Shown piece after piece: positions 1-8,743 of a stretch of 64,000 nucleotides of DNA. The notes under the pieces are model-generated. The model had not been told where the DNA came from, did not search any database, and saw only the letters and a list, made by a program, of their open reading frames with translations. The stretch comes from Candidatus Thalassarchaeaceae archaeon (GTDB taxonomy: Archaea; Thermoplasmatota; Poseidoniia; Poseidoniales; Thalassarchaeaceae): assembly GCA_943841885.1 (NCBI GenBank), contig CALSZZ010000002.1, forward strand, positions 92,262 to 156,261. The letters run 5' to 3'. Both the position numbers and the translations under genes were made by a program. Numbering within the stretch: the stretch's first letter is position 1; every line of letters starts with the position of its first letter.

Positions 1-975
1 TCACGTGGTTCGTTTGTTGGAATGTTATCTCATCGCCGCGATTCTACAACCGGAACTCAAGAAAATAGCAGAGCAAAGGGAGCTGAAAGAAAGCCAATGT
101 GGATAGTTCTGGAGGTCCAATCCTCCTCTTTCCATTCTTTTACCGAAAATTTACGTGTCCATGGAGTTATTTCAGATGCTAAGATAGATATCGGAAATCA
201 CCATACCCATATTATAATTTCAGGAAGTGAAATTGAGATATCAAGAGAAGGAGGGTTATCCCAAGTAGACATTGCTCTTCTAGAAAAATCATTCTCCTTA
301 GGAAAGACTGTTAAATCGGGTTTAATAGTTGTTGAAAATGATGAAATTTTAATATTTGAAATAACTCAATACGGGATGAGGGATATCTCTCAATTTTCAA
401 TGAGAGGCGGAGGAAAGAGATATTCAGATACTACCAGTCTAAGGGATAATTTTTTCTCTAAAACAGCCCAAGAAGTAATTTTACTATTCAAAGAAAATAT
501 ACCTTTGATAATTTGTGGACCAGGTCTAGCAAGAGATACTTTTGAAAAAACTATTAGGAATTTAGGCGCTAAAAATGAGATTATAAATTCTCCTTCTTCA
601 ATCGGAGGACGTTCTGCAGCCAATGAAATTTTAACAGGTGGATTAGCTGATTCCATAATTGGTAAAAATGCATTGATTATACAAATAAGAACTATTGAAG
701 AGGGGTTAAAAAGAATATCTACAAATGGTAATGTATGTTTCGGTCAAAAACAAATTGTAGAAGCAGCAAAACAAGGAGCAATAGAAAAACTAGTTATCTT
801 GGCTTCCATATTAAGGAGCGAGGATAATGATAATAACTCCGTTTGGTCATCCATAATTAAAGATATAAAAAAATCAAAAGGAGAGGTAATACAATCTTCG
901 TCAGATCATGATTTCGGCGAACAATTATCTAGTTTTGGAGGAGCTATAGCGTTATTAAGATGGAAATTAGAATGA
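1..975 (+). CDS. pelA: Pelota/Dom34 ribosome-rescue factor, 5' end missing
   Basis: The reading frame is open to the first base, so the gene is cut by the window edge. The visible part is about 324 residues, against roughly 350 for archaeal pelota. The start matches the end of the N-terminal Sm-like domain (arginine-rich strands, then a VEVxxxxFHxFTxxLRVxG-like stretch). It is followed by the central eRF1_2-like domain and a C-terminal eRF1_3-like domain with FGQKQIVEAAKQGAIEKL at about residues 240-258. Family knowledge: pelota recognises stalled ribosomes with an empty A site and works with ABCE1, whose gene is also in this window (60525-62294). Pelota lacks the GGQ motif of true release factors and none is seen here. 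A frameshifted gene follows 35 bases downstream. Confidence 0.87.
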   Translation, partial: SRGSFVGMLSHRRDSTTGTQENSRAKGAERKPMWIVLEVQSSSFHSFTENLRVHGVISDAKIDIGNHHTHIIISGSEIEISREGGLSQVDIALLEKSFSLGKTVKSGLIVVENDEILIFEITQYGMRDISQFSMRGGGKRYSDTTSLRDNFFSKTAQEVILLFKENIPLIICGPGLARDTFEKTIRNLGAKNEIINSPSSIGGRSAANEILTGGLADSIIGKNALIIQIRTIEEGLKRISTNGNVCFGQKQIVEAAKQGAIEKLVILASILRSEDNDNNSVWSSIIKDIKKSKGEVIQSSSDHDFGEQLSSFGGAIALLRWKLE

Positions 976-1010
976 GATAAGTCCTTGACTAAAGCACTCT
1001 TCGTATATCC

Positions 1011-1686
1011 ATGTCTGCTCATTTTTCTATTGTCAATTTTAGGCATCCAGAAGAATCGGATGCAGGTTCTTTGGTAACGGATTTCGCTATTGATATGGGT
1101 GCTACAGTAAATATAATATCCTCACAAAAAAATGAACTTTTCAGTAATTTTAATTATGGAAATATAAATTGGCGAAATCTCCTTCAAAATAAGCATTGGT
1201 TAGTAAACTCTTCAACTATGGTACTACAAGGAATTTCTCCTTCTAATGCGTGGGGGGGCGTCAATGATTTTTGGGGAACTAGAAGGTACAAAAACTGTAA
1301 TGGTAGTTGATGTACCTGCGAACATTGATCAATTATCGGAGATGTGGGGTGCTATAATTAATCGTATTCGTCAAATCCATATTTTATTTTTTACATCTGA
1401 AGCACTAGATTCAATTTCAAAATTAGAAAATACTTCAAATCAATTGTTGTTATCTAATATAAGGCTTAAAGGCCTTGTACCTATTGTTTGTACATATGAC
1501 GATAAGAAAAATATTGCTCGAATTGCCCATTCTTCAGGTGAAATATCTGTAAAATTGAAAGTAGATTTGACATATTATTCTTGGCTTGCTAATTTCATCA
1601 ATGGCTTATCACTCATTAATTCAAACAAGGACGATATATTACATGCAGCCTCTCATGTAAATTATCGTAAAAATCAATTTACCTAA
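1011..1686 (+). pseudogene. Frameshifted gene, possible PfkB-like sugar kinase
   Basis: Two partial frames abut at a run of seven G (1252-1258). The first, from ATG at 1011, runs into it. Reading on in the next frame, as if one G were absent, gives a continuous protein of about 225 residues ending at 1686. The joined product has a glycine-rich strand-turn pattern (DAGSLVTDFAIDMGATVNII), a DVPA segment and a GLVPIVCTYD strand, which vaguely recall the ribokinase/PfkB fold. The typical GAGD anion-hole motif is not seen. The shift could be a homopolymer sequencing or assembly error, a real pseudogene, or slippage. Family assignment is weak; the frameshift itself is plain in the sequence. Confidence 0.6.
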
Positions 1687-1702
1687 CTTTATTTACTCAT
1701 TT

Positions 1703-1735
1703 CGGAAGACCCCTTTTGAAGGGGAGGCAGTTCCG
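1703..1735. other. Two-tier hairpin upstream of the endonuclease IV gene
   Basis: CGGAA (1703-1707) pairs with TTCCG (1731-1735), and inside it CCCCTT (1710-1715) pairs with AAGGGG (1719-1724) around a TTG loop. The local base composition is clearly richer in G+C than the neighbouring genes. It lies 17 bases after the frameshifted gene and 20 bases before the ATG at 1756. It could be a transcription-termination or leader structure, or a small RNA. No T tract follows on either strand that would make it a classic terminator. Confidence 0.5.
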
Positions 1736-1755
1736 CTGACCCGGAGTACTACATC

Positions 1756-2859
1756 ATGTCACTAAAATTAGGCCCTGCAGGAGTACCACTATCATGTAAG
1801 GGAAGGACAATCGTAGAGGGCATGGACGACATCACAGTATTGGGTTTAGATGCAATGGAAGTCCAAACAGTAAGGACAGTCCAACCACATCACTTTGACC
1901 AATATTGGCAAGCTGGAATCCTGTCGTGGAAATCTGATTTTGAGATGAATATGCATGGTCCTTATTATGCTGAGTTACTAGGTAGTAAAAGGGAGAGAAA
2001 TAGGACCTTATCTAAGATGGAGGCGAGTATGCAGGCCGGAAAATTAGTCAATGCAAGGCATTTAACCTATCATGTAGGGCCATATGGAGATTTTGAACCG
2101 GGCCCCAAAGCCAATGAGGAACTAATTAATATATTTGCAGGAGTTGTAGATAGGGTACGTAATATTTGGGGAGTAGAAGAAGAGGAAGAAGAATATTCAG
2201 CCTTTCCTTGGGTGCATGAGGCAGAACCATCTCTAGTTGGCGTTGAAACATCAGGAAGGCAGGAACTTTGGGGTACTGTTGAAGAAGTTTTAGAGGTTTG
2301 TAACCATGTTGATGGCACTGTTCCTGTATTGAATATGGCACATATACACGCAAGAGGCCATGGTATGATGAGGACCAGTGAAGATTATGCCGAGTTATTT
2401 GATAGTGTAAGGGAATCATACGGTGGATCAAAATTTTATTGTCATTTTGCAGGTGTAGAACACAGAATGGGTAATGCATTACATTATACTCAAATTAAGA
2501 AATCTGATTTAAAATTTGAACCATTTGCAGAATACTTAGCAGAAGAAGGAGACTGGATGGATATCACAATAATATCAGATTCTCCTTTACTTGAACACGA
2601 CGCAATGTACATGTTACAGCATTATGATAAAGCTAGACAAAGACTTCTTGAGATACGTGCGAGAGATGATAGAGTGATGATGTCAGCACCCACAAGCCCA
2701 ATTCATGAAAATCCAGAATCGAAAGATGAACAGATTACTGATTCTAAAACTTCTAAATCAATTTCAGAAGAGAAAGCATCTGTCAAAGTTTCCAAATCCA
2801 AAGAATCTAAAATGATTGCCTTTGAAGATGAAGATGAAGATGAAGATGACCTTTTTTGA
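1756..2859 (+). CDS. nfo: Endonuclease IV-like AP endonuclease with acidic C-terminal tail
   Basis: A TIM-barrel protein of the xylose isomerase-like/endonuclease IV family that would cleave at abasic sites in DNA repair. Visible motifs are MHGPYY near residue 68, TYHVGPYG near 104, VGVETSG (metal-ligand Glu), NMAHIHARG with His ligands, CHFAGVEH, and a C-terminal ITIISDSPLLEHDA strand. The barrel takes about 300 residues. After it comes a low-complexity Ser/Lys/Glu linker and a strongly acidic tail ending DEDDLF. A run of six glutamates at about residue 140 interrupts the barrel. The tail resembles in form, not ancestry, the acidic hydrophobic-ended tails used by bacterial SSB for partner docking. 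tRNA-Phe follows on the same strand. Confidence 0.8.
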   Translation: MSLKLGPAGVPLSCKGRTIVEGMDDITVLGLDAMEVQTVRTVQPHHFDQYWQAGILSWKSDFEMNMHGPYYAELLGSKRERNRTLSKMEASMQAGKLVNARHLTYHVGPYGDFEPGPKANEELINIFAGVVDRVRNIWGVEEEEEEYSAFPWVHEAEPSLVGVETSGRQELWGTVEEVLEVCNHVDGTVPVLNMAHIHARGHGMMRTSEDYAELFDSVRESYGGSKFYCHFAGVEHRMGNALHYTQIKKSDLKFEPFAEYLAEEGDWMDITIISDSPLLEHDAMYMLQHYDKARQRLLEIRARDDRVMMSAPTSPIHENPESKDEQITDSKTSKSISEEKASVKVSKSKESKMIAFEDEDEDEDDLF

Positions 2860-2907
2860 AACTTCTTTGGAAGACTTGAAGTCATATCTACAATTGCATA
2901 CCATCAA

Positions 2908-2983
2908 GGGACTGTAGCTCAGTAGGGAGAGCGCCGCACTGAAGATGCGGAGGCCGCCGGTTCAAGTCCGGCCAGTCCCACCA
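2908..2983 (+). tRNA. tRNA-Phe (GAA), CCA encoded
   Basis: Acceptor arms GGGACTG (2908-2914) and CAGTCCC (2973-2979) pair fully, followed by discriminator A and an encoded CCA. The anticodon stem CCGCA/TGCGG encloses the loop CTGAAGA, giving anticodon GAA for phenylalanine. The T arm CCGG-TTCAAGT-CCGG is regular. No intron is seen. Confidence 0.96.
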
Positions 2984-2990
2984 TTTCGAT

Positions 2991-3818
2991 TTAATTTATA
3001 GAAGTTATAATTTCCTTTTGTAAATTATGAAGTTCTGATATCCCTTTAGTCGCAGAATTCAATAACATATCTAATTGCTCTCTTGAGTATGTAGATTCTT
3101 CTCCCGTGCCTTGGACTTCTACAAATGTACCATCACTTGTCATAACCACATTCATATCTACATCAGCATTACTATCTAAGATATAATCTAAATCAGTCCA
3201 AACCTCTCCTTCTAGTAGCCCTACGCTGAGTGCAGCTACATCATTAGGCATGACCCTATACTCATGCTTTTTTCTTTCTTCATCACTTAAAGAAGGAGCA
3301 ACCCATCCGTTTTTTATTTCATCTCTGGTACCTCTTAAATGTTCAGGCAAACATTCTCCTTTTGCAATAAGTCTCCTTACTGCAACTCTCATTGCGATAC
3401 ATGCAGCTGTTATGGATGCACATCTTGTCCCTCCATCAGCATTTAATACATCACAATCTATTGTCAAAGCAATAGGTCCCAATTCACTCAAATCAATCGA
3501 ACCTCTCAGAGACCTGGCAATTAACCTCTCAATCTCTTGGGTTCTTCCTTTTGCTCCATTTCTTTCTCTTCTAAATCTTGTATCTGTCGAACCTGGCAAT
3601 AGTGAATACTCCGCATGGACCCATCCTTTACTAGAATCCCTTGGAAACCACCTCGGTAAAGAGGGAGCTTTTGTTACACATGCAAGGATAGTAGTATTGC
3701 CTTGGCTGTAGAGAATTGATGATAATGCATTTGGGGTAAAATCTAATTTCACTGTAATTTCTCTAAGTTCATCATTACATCTTGAGACTTCTATGTGGTC
3801 ATTCTTGATTTTTACCAT
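2991..3818 (-). CDS. rph: RNase PH (bacterial-type phosphorolytic 3' exoribonuclease)
   Basis: 275 residues of the PNPase/RNase PH fold. It carries RNase PH signatures rather than those of the archaeal exosome subunit Rrp41: GWVHAEYSLLPGSTDTR near residue 65, KGRTQEIERLIARSLRGSIDL, TIDCDVLNADGGTRCASIT (phosphate-binding GGTR), LDYILDSNADVDMNVVMT and FVEVQGTGEE. Family role: phosphorolytic trimming of tRNA 3' ends. Two oddities are the missing RxDGR at the N-terminus (SRCN in that place) and a charged insertion of about 25 residues after LIAKGECLPEH. It converges with tRNA-Phe, ending 8 bases from its CCA. DoxX- and MogA-type genes lie upstream on the same strand. Confidence 0.88.
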   Translation of the reverse strand: MVKIKNDHIEVSRCNDELREITVKLDFTPNALSSILYSQGNTTILACVTKAPSLPRWFPRDSSKGWVHAEYSLLPGSTDTRFRRERNGAKGRTQEIERLIARSLRGSIDLSELGPIALTIDCDVLNADGGTRCASITAACIAMRVAVRRLIAKGECLPEHLRGTRDEIKNGWVAPSLSDEERKKHEYRVMPNDVAALSVGLLEGEVWTDLDYILDSNADVDMNVVMTSDGTFVEVQGTGEESTYSREQLDMLLNSATKGISELHNLQKEIITSIN

Positions 3819-3873
3819 GTTGCCCGGATGGCATATATCTCATGAACTATTCCTGTACTATTGTCTTTTTTTA

Positions 3874-4278
3874 TTATTTTTCTCTCGAAATATCTTTACT
3901 GAAAGGTGGCCATTTTCCAATATAAAGAGATATTAAAATCAATAAAATTTGCATAATAAATCTTAATATGTGTTCAAATAAATTAAATCTAGTGCCACCT
4001 ATTGGAATATCATTAATCCACATATTAAGATTAGCCCAATATAATACTATAAGCATAATACTTATTCCTAAAGATCCATATCTCCTTAGTGGCTTTATTA
4101 ACATCATAATGCCGAATATTATCTCAAAAAAACCACTGAAATAGACCCAAAATCTTGAATCACCAAGTATTAAAGGAACTATTGGTTCAAACCATTGCGG
4201 ATCAAGAAAATGTTGAATGCCAATATTAATAAAAAATAGACCAAAAATTATTGCTACTATTTCATTCATTATTTTCAT
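3874..4278 (-). CDS. DoxX-like small membrane protein
   Basis: 134 residues with four predicted membrane helices (about 5-22, 42-60, 68-88 and 105-123) and short charged ends. The pattern, with FxxIGIQHFLDPQWF early and a second helix of the FEIIFGIMMLIKP type, fits the DoxX/DUF4395-like group of small quinol-associated or uncharacterised membrane proteins. No cofactor-binding motif is visible. It lies 16 bases downstream of mogA on the same strand and may share its transcript. Confidence 0.55.
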   Translation of the reverse strand: MKIMNEIVAIIFGLFFINIGIQHFLDPQWFEPIVPLILGDSRFWVYFSGFFEIIFGIMMLIKPLRRYGSLGISIMLIVLYWANLNMWINDIPIGGTRFNLFEHILRFIMQILLILISLYIGKWPPFSKDISREK

Positions 4279-4294
4279 TGCTAACTACTCTTAA

Positions 4295-4834
4295 TTATTT
4301 TTTAGGTCTGAAAGATTTGATTATTTTAGGATTAGTATCTATGTAAGGCCCGTCAATCAAATCTATGCAGTAGGGAATACTAGAAAAAATCTTTTCTAGT
4401 ATTTCCCTTATCGAACGCGGTGAACCTGGCAAATTAATGACCAAACATTTACCTCTTATTCCAGCAATTTGCCTCGAAAGTAATGCAGTGGGGACATATT
4501 CTAATGATATTCTTCTCATTTCCTCTCCAAACCCAGGTAATATTCTCTCGCAAATGGATAAAGTTGCTTCAGGAGTAACATCTCTGGCCGCTGGACCAGT
4601 TCCTCCTGTTGTTATTACCACACTACACATCTTATTATCTATTAAATCAACAATGGAATTTTCTATATCTTCTTTTACATCGGGAACTAACTTACGAAAT
4701 ATTTTCCATGGAGTAATTAGAACTTCTTGTAAGAACTTCTCAATTTCTGGTCCACTCAAATCTTCATATACTCCTTTATTGGCCCTGTCTGAAGCAGTTA
4801 AGATCCCAAAATGGCATACTGCAGGAGAAGTCAT
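4295..4834 (-). CDS. mogA: MogA/MoaB-type molybdopterin adenylyltransferase
   Basis: 179 residues. The family motif TTGGTGPAARDVTPEAT (about residues 75-91) is clear, as are the N-terminal FGILTASDRANKGVYEDLSGP strand and the C-terminal NLPGSPRSIREIL segment. The protein activates molybdopterin by adenylation before metal insertion. With moaC (52232-52678) and moaE (52756-53178) it shows that the cell makes molybdenum or tungsten cofactor. The start ATG at 4834 is followed by DoxX-like and rph genes on the same strand. Confidence 0.88.
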   Translation of the reverse strand: MTSPAVCHFGILTASDRANKGVYEDLSGPEIEKFLQEVLITPWKIFRKLVPDVKEDIENSIVDLIDNKMCSVVITTGGTGPAARDVTPEATLSICERILPGFGEEMRRISLEYVPTALLSRQIAGIRGKCLVINLPGSPRSIREILEKIFSSIPYCIDLIDGPYIDTNPKIIKSFRPKK

Positions 4835-5070
4835 ATTTCATCGAGGATTGACATCATAGAAAATTACATCGGTTTCTTTAATGCTTTTTTTGAGGTATGT
4901 TCAAAGACCGCCACTATCTTAGATAAAATCCAGAGGTGATGAAGTGTCGAGTCTTCCCCAAACTACACAAATTTTCATGGCCATTGTAAAAAGAAGAATT
5001 ATTTCCATATTTTACGATGATTTATTTGATTATCTAGACTCAACACACCATTATTGATGTTGGTGATATT

Positions 5071-6759
5071 ATGACAAATGATGGTAAGTATGGTGTACAA
5101 ATTATTGCAGTAAAGCAAGAATGCCCGGAAGCAGAAGAAAATGAAATCAATGAAGAATTTAGAAGATATGAAGAAGAGTTTTTGATTCCCCCTGAAGATG
5201 CCTTAAGGTCAGTCATTAGAAAATTTCAATTAGTATCAGGGAAAGAAATTTCAACCCCTTCTTCTCCACAAAGAATCGAGAAAAAAGTTACACAATTCTC
5301 AGAACTTTCCTCTGATGATAAAAATATTACAGTTGAAGTCGCAGTAATATCTTATACGCCTAGGATGCAAATGGTGAGGGGGGAAGAAAAGCAAATCGCA
5401 TTCGGTTGGATCGAGGATAATCCATGGGAAGAAAGCAGTAAGAGGGAACGTTGGGATTTCAAAGATTGGGGCCAACATTCTACAAATCTAAGTCCCGGTT
5501 CCACAGTCCGTCTTGAAGGAGTTTCTGTTAACGAATGGAATGATAAAAAATCCATAAATATCAATCGATCGAGTAGAGTAACCATCCTTAGCAAGGGTGA
5601 TCCGAATATTATCAAATCAATTAATGAACCATTAGAAATTTCAGAACTAATAAAAAATGAAGGTTTCGGAAGTACTTTAGGTAGAATTATCTCGATAAAA
5701 CCGGACTTAATCGTAAAAAAAGATGGTACAGGAACTTTAGATATATTCAGAGGTAGAATTGCTGACTCAACTGGAAGCGTCGGTTTTTTATCATGGGTGC
5801 CATTTAATTTTGAAATAGGTAATCTCATTAAAATGGAGAATATATCGATTCGTAAATTCCGTGATACTCCTGAAATAAATATAAGTAATGATGCAAAAAT
5901 AGAAATTTACATTGATAACTCATTTCCTCAAATAGATGATTTAGTTCATACAACTACATCAAATATATCTGAATTACGAAATGGCATGAGGGATATAAAA
6001 ATTACAGTACAAATAGATTCATGGAGTCAACGAACATTTACTTCAGATGACGGCTCTGAAAAAATAGTTCGGAGTGGTGATATCATTGATCCAAGTGGAA
6101 GGTGCCGCTTGACAGCTTGGTGCGATTTCAACCCTAAAAATGGTGATTTTGTCGAATTGTCTGGTTCCAGAGTTCAGTATTGGCAAGGTTCACCAGACCT
6201 AGTTATTGATGAATTAAATCAAGTAAAATCTCTTGATAAGCCACCATGGGATGCTATAAATCCTGAAGATCATTGGGTAGAAGTAGAATTAGATGAACTT
6301 GTAAATGGAGGTTCAAGGAGGGGGATAAAAACATCAGGAACTATAGTCTCGGTAAGACAAGACTCTGGAGTAATACATAGATGCCCTGAGTGTAGACGTG
6401 TTTTAAGAGATGATTCCTGTTCCGAGCATGGCACTGTTAAAGGCAATGAAGACCTAAGGCTCAGATTTGTTCTAGATAATGGAATTTCAAATGCTTCACT
6501 ATTACTTTCAAAAGAACCTTCAGAAGAATTTCTTTCATCGAGTTTCAAAGAAATAAAGGAGAAAATCTCTATTTCAGGTAAAGATGACTTCTTATCATCA
6601 TTAAGAAATAAACTTTTTTCTAAGAAGGTCGAAATAAAAGGCAGGGCTTTAGTAGATACGCAAGGTACAATGATTATTGCAGAAAAAATGTCCTTGTTTA
6701 CTCATGACGTGGCCAATGAGGCCAATGAAATGATGAATAAATGGGGGGTCATCTTATGA
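5071..6759 (+). CDS. rpa1: Replication protein A large subunit (ssDNA-binding, OB folds + zinc finger)
   Basis: 562 residues with at least three OB-fold repeats, seen as recurring SGRCRLTAWCDF/TGSVGFLSWVPF-type strands at about 210-250 and 335-365. A zinc finger CPEC...C...H lies at about residues 438-453, as in euryarchaeal RPA. Role: coats single-stranded DNA in replication and repair. The start ATG at 5071 has GGTGAT just upstream. The stop overlaps the ATG of the next gene (ATGA at 6756-6759), so the two are translationally coupled, as in other euryarchaeal RPA operons. Confidence 0.85.
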   Translation: MTNDGKYGVQIIAVKQECPEAEENEINEEFRRYEEEFLIPPEDALRSVIRKFQLVSGKEISTPSSPQRIEKKVTQFSELSSDDKNITVEVAVISYTPRMQMVRGEEKQIAFGWIEDNPWEESSKRERWDFKDWGQHSTNLSPGSTVRLEGVSVNEWNDKKSININRSSRVTILSKGDPNIIKSINEPLEISELIKNEGFGSTLGRIISIKPDLIVKKDGTGTLDIFRGRIADSTGSVGFLSWVPFNFEIGNLIKMENISIRKFRDTPEINISNDAKIEIYIDNSFPQIDDLVHTTTSNISELRNGMRDIKITVQIDSWSQRTFTSDDGSEKIVRSGDIIDPSGRCRLTAWCDFNPKNGDFVELSGSRVQYWQGSPDLVIDELNQVKSLDKPPWDAINPEDHWVEVELDELVNGGSRRGIKTSGTIVSVRQDSGVIHRCPECRRVLRDDSCSEHGTVKGNEDLRLRFVLDNGISNASLLLSKEPSEEFLSSSFKEIKEKISISGKDDFLSSLRNKLFSKKVEIKGRALVDTQGTMIIAEKMSLFTHDVANEANEMMNKWGVIL

Positions 6760-7685
6760 TTTCTAACACTAGAGTCAAACGTCAAACAGCAATTAGGTTA
6801 TTCGCTCAAGAATTTTCAGAATCAAATCTAACTGAGCAAGGCATGGGCGAATATGATCCTTCTTTTGTGATAACAAAATTAGGCATCAAAGTAAACAGGG
6901 CTTTGTTTTGTGGAGTAATTGATAGACTTGAAAAGAGAGAAGGAGATAATGGCCCTAGTTTTAATGGTCAATTAAGAGATCCGACTGGCGTCAATAGATT
7001 CAATGTCGCCTCTTTCCAACCAGAGTTACAACCTGAAATGGAAGAATTATTGGCAAGATTTGAATCTGGAGATAGATTTTTGATGGCTGTAGTTGGTAAA
7101 TCTAGATGGTTTGAAGGCGATGAAGGCGGTATTTTCACTTCATTTCGCGTAGAAGAGTTTACGGTAATAGATCAAGAATCATATATGAATTGGCTTATTG
7201 ATACTTCAGACGCAACGTTACGTAGACTAAAATTTTACGAATTATCATTGGACATGGAGCTTAACAAAGACTCAATGATTTCATCAGGAATGCCGATTGA
7301 ATTAGTAGATGGGACAATATTGGCAAGACAACATTATTCTAATGTAGATCCTGAAAATTATCGATTAGGAATTCTAAAAGCTCTTTCTAGCGCGTCCGGT
7401 AGGATGATTCATGAAACTTTAGAGAATGATGACATTCCCCTTGATAAAGATGAAATTATAAAACAAGTCAAAAATGATAAAACCGAAACTAACCCAGCAA
7501 ATATTATTTTGGAAACTATAAAGAGATACGATACAGGCCCTGGAGTTGAATATGACAAACTTGTGGAATCTTGTACTCTTTCCGGAGTTTCCCGTGAAAT
7601 CGCTGAAGATTGTATCGAAGATTTGCGAGACGTAAAAGGACAAATAATAGAGCCCAGATTTGGCTTCTTTAAGCTCTTAGAATAA
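6756..7685 (+). CDS. RPA-associated protein
   Basis: 309 residues from the ATG at 6756, which overlaps the rpa1 stop; an ATG at 6741 is possible but lies inside rpa1. The N-terminus VKRQTAIRLFAQEF is the hallmark of the archaeal RPA-associated protein family (COG3390), followed by an OB-like domain with FNGQLRDPTGVNRFNVASFQP. A helical C-terminal region resembles the RPA32 winged-helix end. It probably forms a complex with the upstream large subunit. Confidence 0.82.
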   Translation: MISNTRVKRQTAIRLFAQEFSESNLTEQGMGEYDPSFVITKLGIKVNRALFCGVIDRLEKREGDNGPSFNGQLRDPTGVNRFNVASFQPELQPEMEELLARFESGDRFLMAVVGKSRWFEGDEGGIFTSFRVEEFTVIDQESYMNWLIDTSDATLRRLKFYELSLDMELNKDSMISSGMPIELVDGTILARQHYSNVDPENYRLGILKALSSASGRMIHETLENDDIPLDKDEIIKQVKNDKTETNPANIILETIKRYDTGPGVEYDKLVESCTLSGVSREIAEDCIEDLRDVKGQIIEPRFGFFKLLE

Positions 7686-7695
7686 TCCTAGGGAA

Positions 7696-8628
7696 TTATT
7701 TTTTCTTCTTAAACAAATCTTCTGAATTTTTCATTTTCATTCTTATTCTATTTATCAATGGACCTATTTCATATCGTAGGACTTTTTGATTAGTTTCTAA
7801 CTTATCTATCGATCCGCCCTTATTCTCCGCTATGTCGGTGGCAACTAACAGTAACCTATCTCTTACTTTATTTTCAGTAATTGGCCAACCTCTTCTTTCT
7901 ACCAATCTGATCAGAAGATCTTTTTCTAAAACTCCCCACGTACCGCCATATTCTCTCAATATTGTTCCTACCATACGTTCTAGTTCCGTAACTCTTGCTT
8001 GAATCGATAATAAATTACCTTGAACTATGGAATTTTCTTTATCTATGTCCATAATCATTAATTCTTTTGCGTCTTCTAAATATGCTGTAGAAATATCTTC
8101 ATCAAATTTCTCGATGACCAAACTTTCATTATTCTTTCCTATGGTTTCCTTTATTTCTAAATCTGAACTAATTACTTGAATTCCATTCCTGTGTAAGCTG
8201 CGTTTTATTCTCCCCCATCCTTTAGATTGATTTGTCAAAACTCCAGCAACCCTTCCCATCAATATCGTTCTAGTTCCACTCATTGGCATCTCAAGTCTAC
8301 GGCATAACTCATGTAATGTATCTTTATCCATTTCCACCAGTCTTTCTAGTGTCATTCTTCTTGAGTCATAATTTAAATGTAACCATATTCTTCGTCTTCG
8401 TTCTTTATGGGAGCCAGAAGATTTTATTCCAAATATTTTTAATATTTCTCCTAGTTTCTTATGAGGAATAGCCTGTATCCCTTCCCAACTAAAATCTATT
8501 TCTGATAATATTTTTTCCTTAATCATCCTCGCTCTCAGAACTTCAACAGAGCCACTTTTTTGAATTTCCTCCTTTTCAGCAATTTCTCTCAACTCAACAA
8601 GACTACTTTTGTAAAGTAAATTTAGCAA
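7696..8628 (-). CDS. SAP-domain protein of unknown function
   Basis: 310 residues, strongly basic. The N-terminus SSLVELREIAEKEEIQKSGS matches a SAP helix-extension-helix. Two further SAP-like repeats follow (KKLGEILKIFGIKSSGSHKE and DTLHELCRRLEMPMSGTR), suggesting a DNA- or RNA-binding array in the first 135 residues. The middle is a coiled segment and the C-terminus is helical and Lys-rich. The start is uncertain: the TTG at 8628 has no Shine-Dalgarno. A strong GAGGAG lies 23 bases upstream with only non-standard codons (ATA, CTG, ATT) at proper spacing. It converges with the RPA operon, so a chromatin or repair role is possible but not shown. Confidence 0.6.
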   Translation of the reverse strand: MLNLLYKSSLVELREIAEKEEIQKSGSVEVLRARMIKEKILSEIDFSWEGIQAIPHKKLGEILKIFGIKSSGSHKERRRRIWLHLNYDSRRMTLERLVEMDKDTLHELCRRLEMPMSGTRTILMGRVAGVLTNQSKGWGRIKRSLHRNGIQVISSDLEIKETIGKNNESLVIEKFDEDISTAYLEDAKELMIMDIDKENSIVQGNLLSIQARVTELERMVGTILREYGGTWGVLEKDLLIRLVERRGWPITENKVRDRLLLVATDIAENKGGSIDKLETNQKVLRYEIGPLINRIRMKMKNSEDLFKKKK

Positions 8629-8743
8629 TTTTATATCTACAATCAGTATTACTCCTCAAGTACTCGCCAAATGTCTTGACTGATATTGCTTACGCTATTT
8701 ATTCAATAAATAACCTATTTTACAAACTGTTAATTATTATTCA

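Noticed and set aside
4936-4942. Box C (GTGATGA) of a C/D guide RNA in the spacer before rpa1
   Set aside because: No CTGA box D or D' follows at a workable distance, so the match is probably chance.
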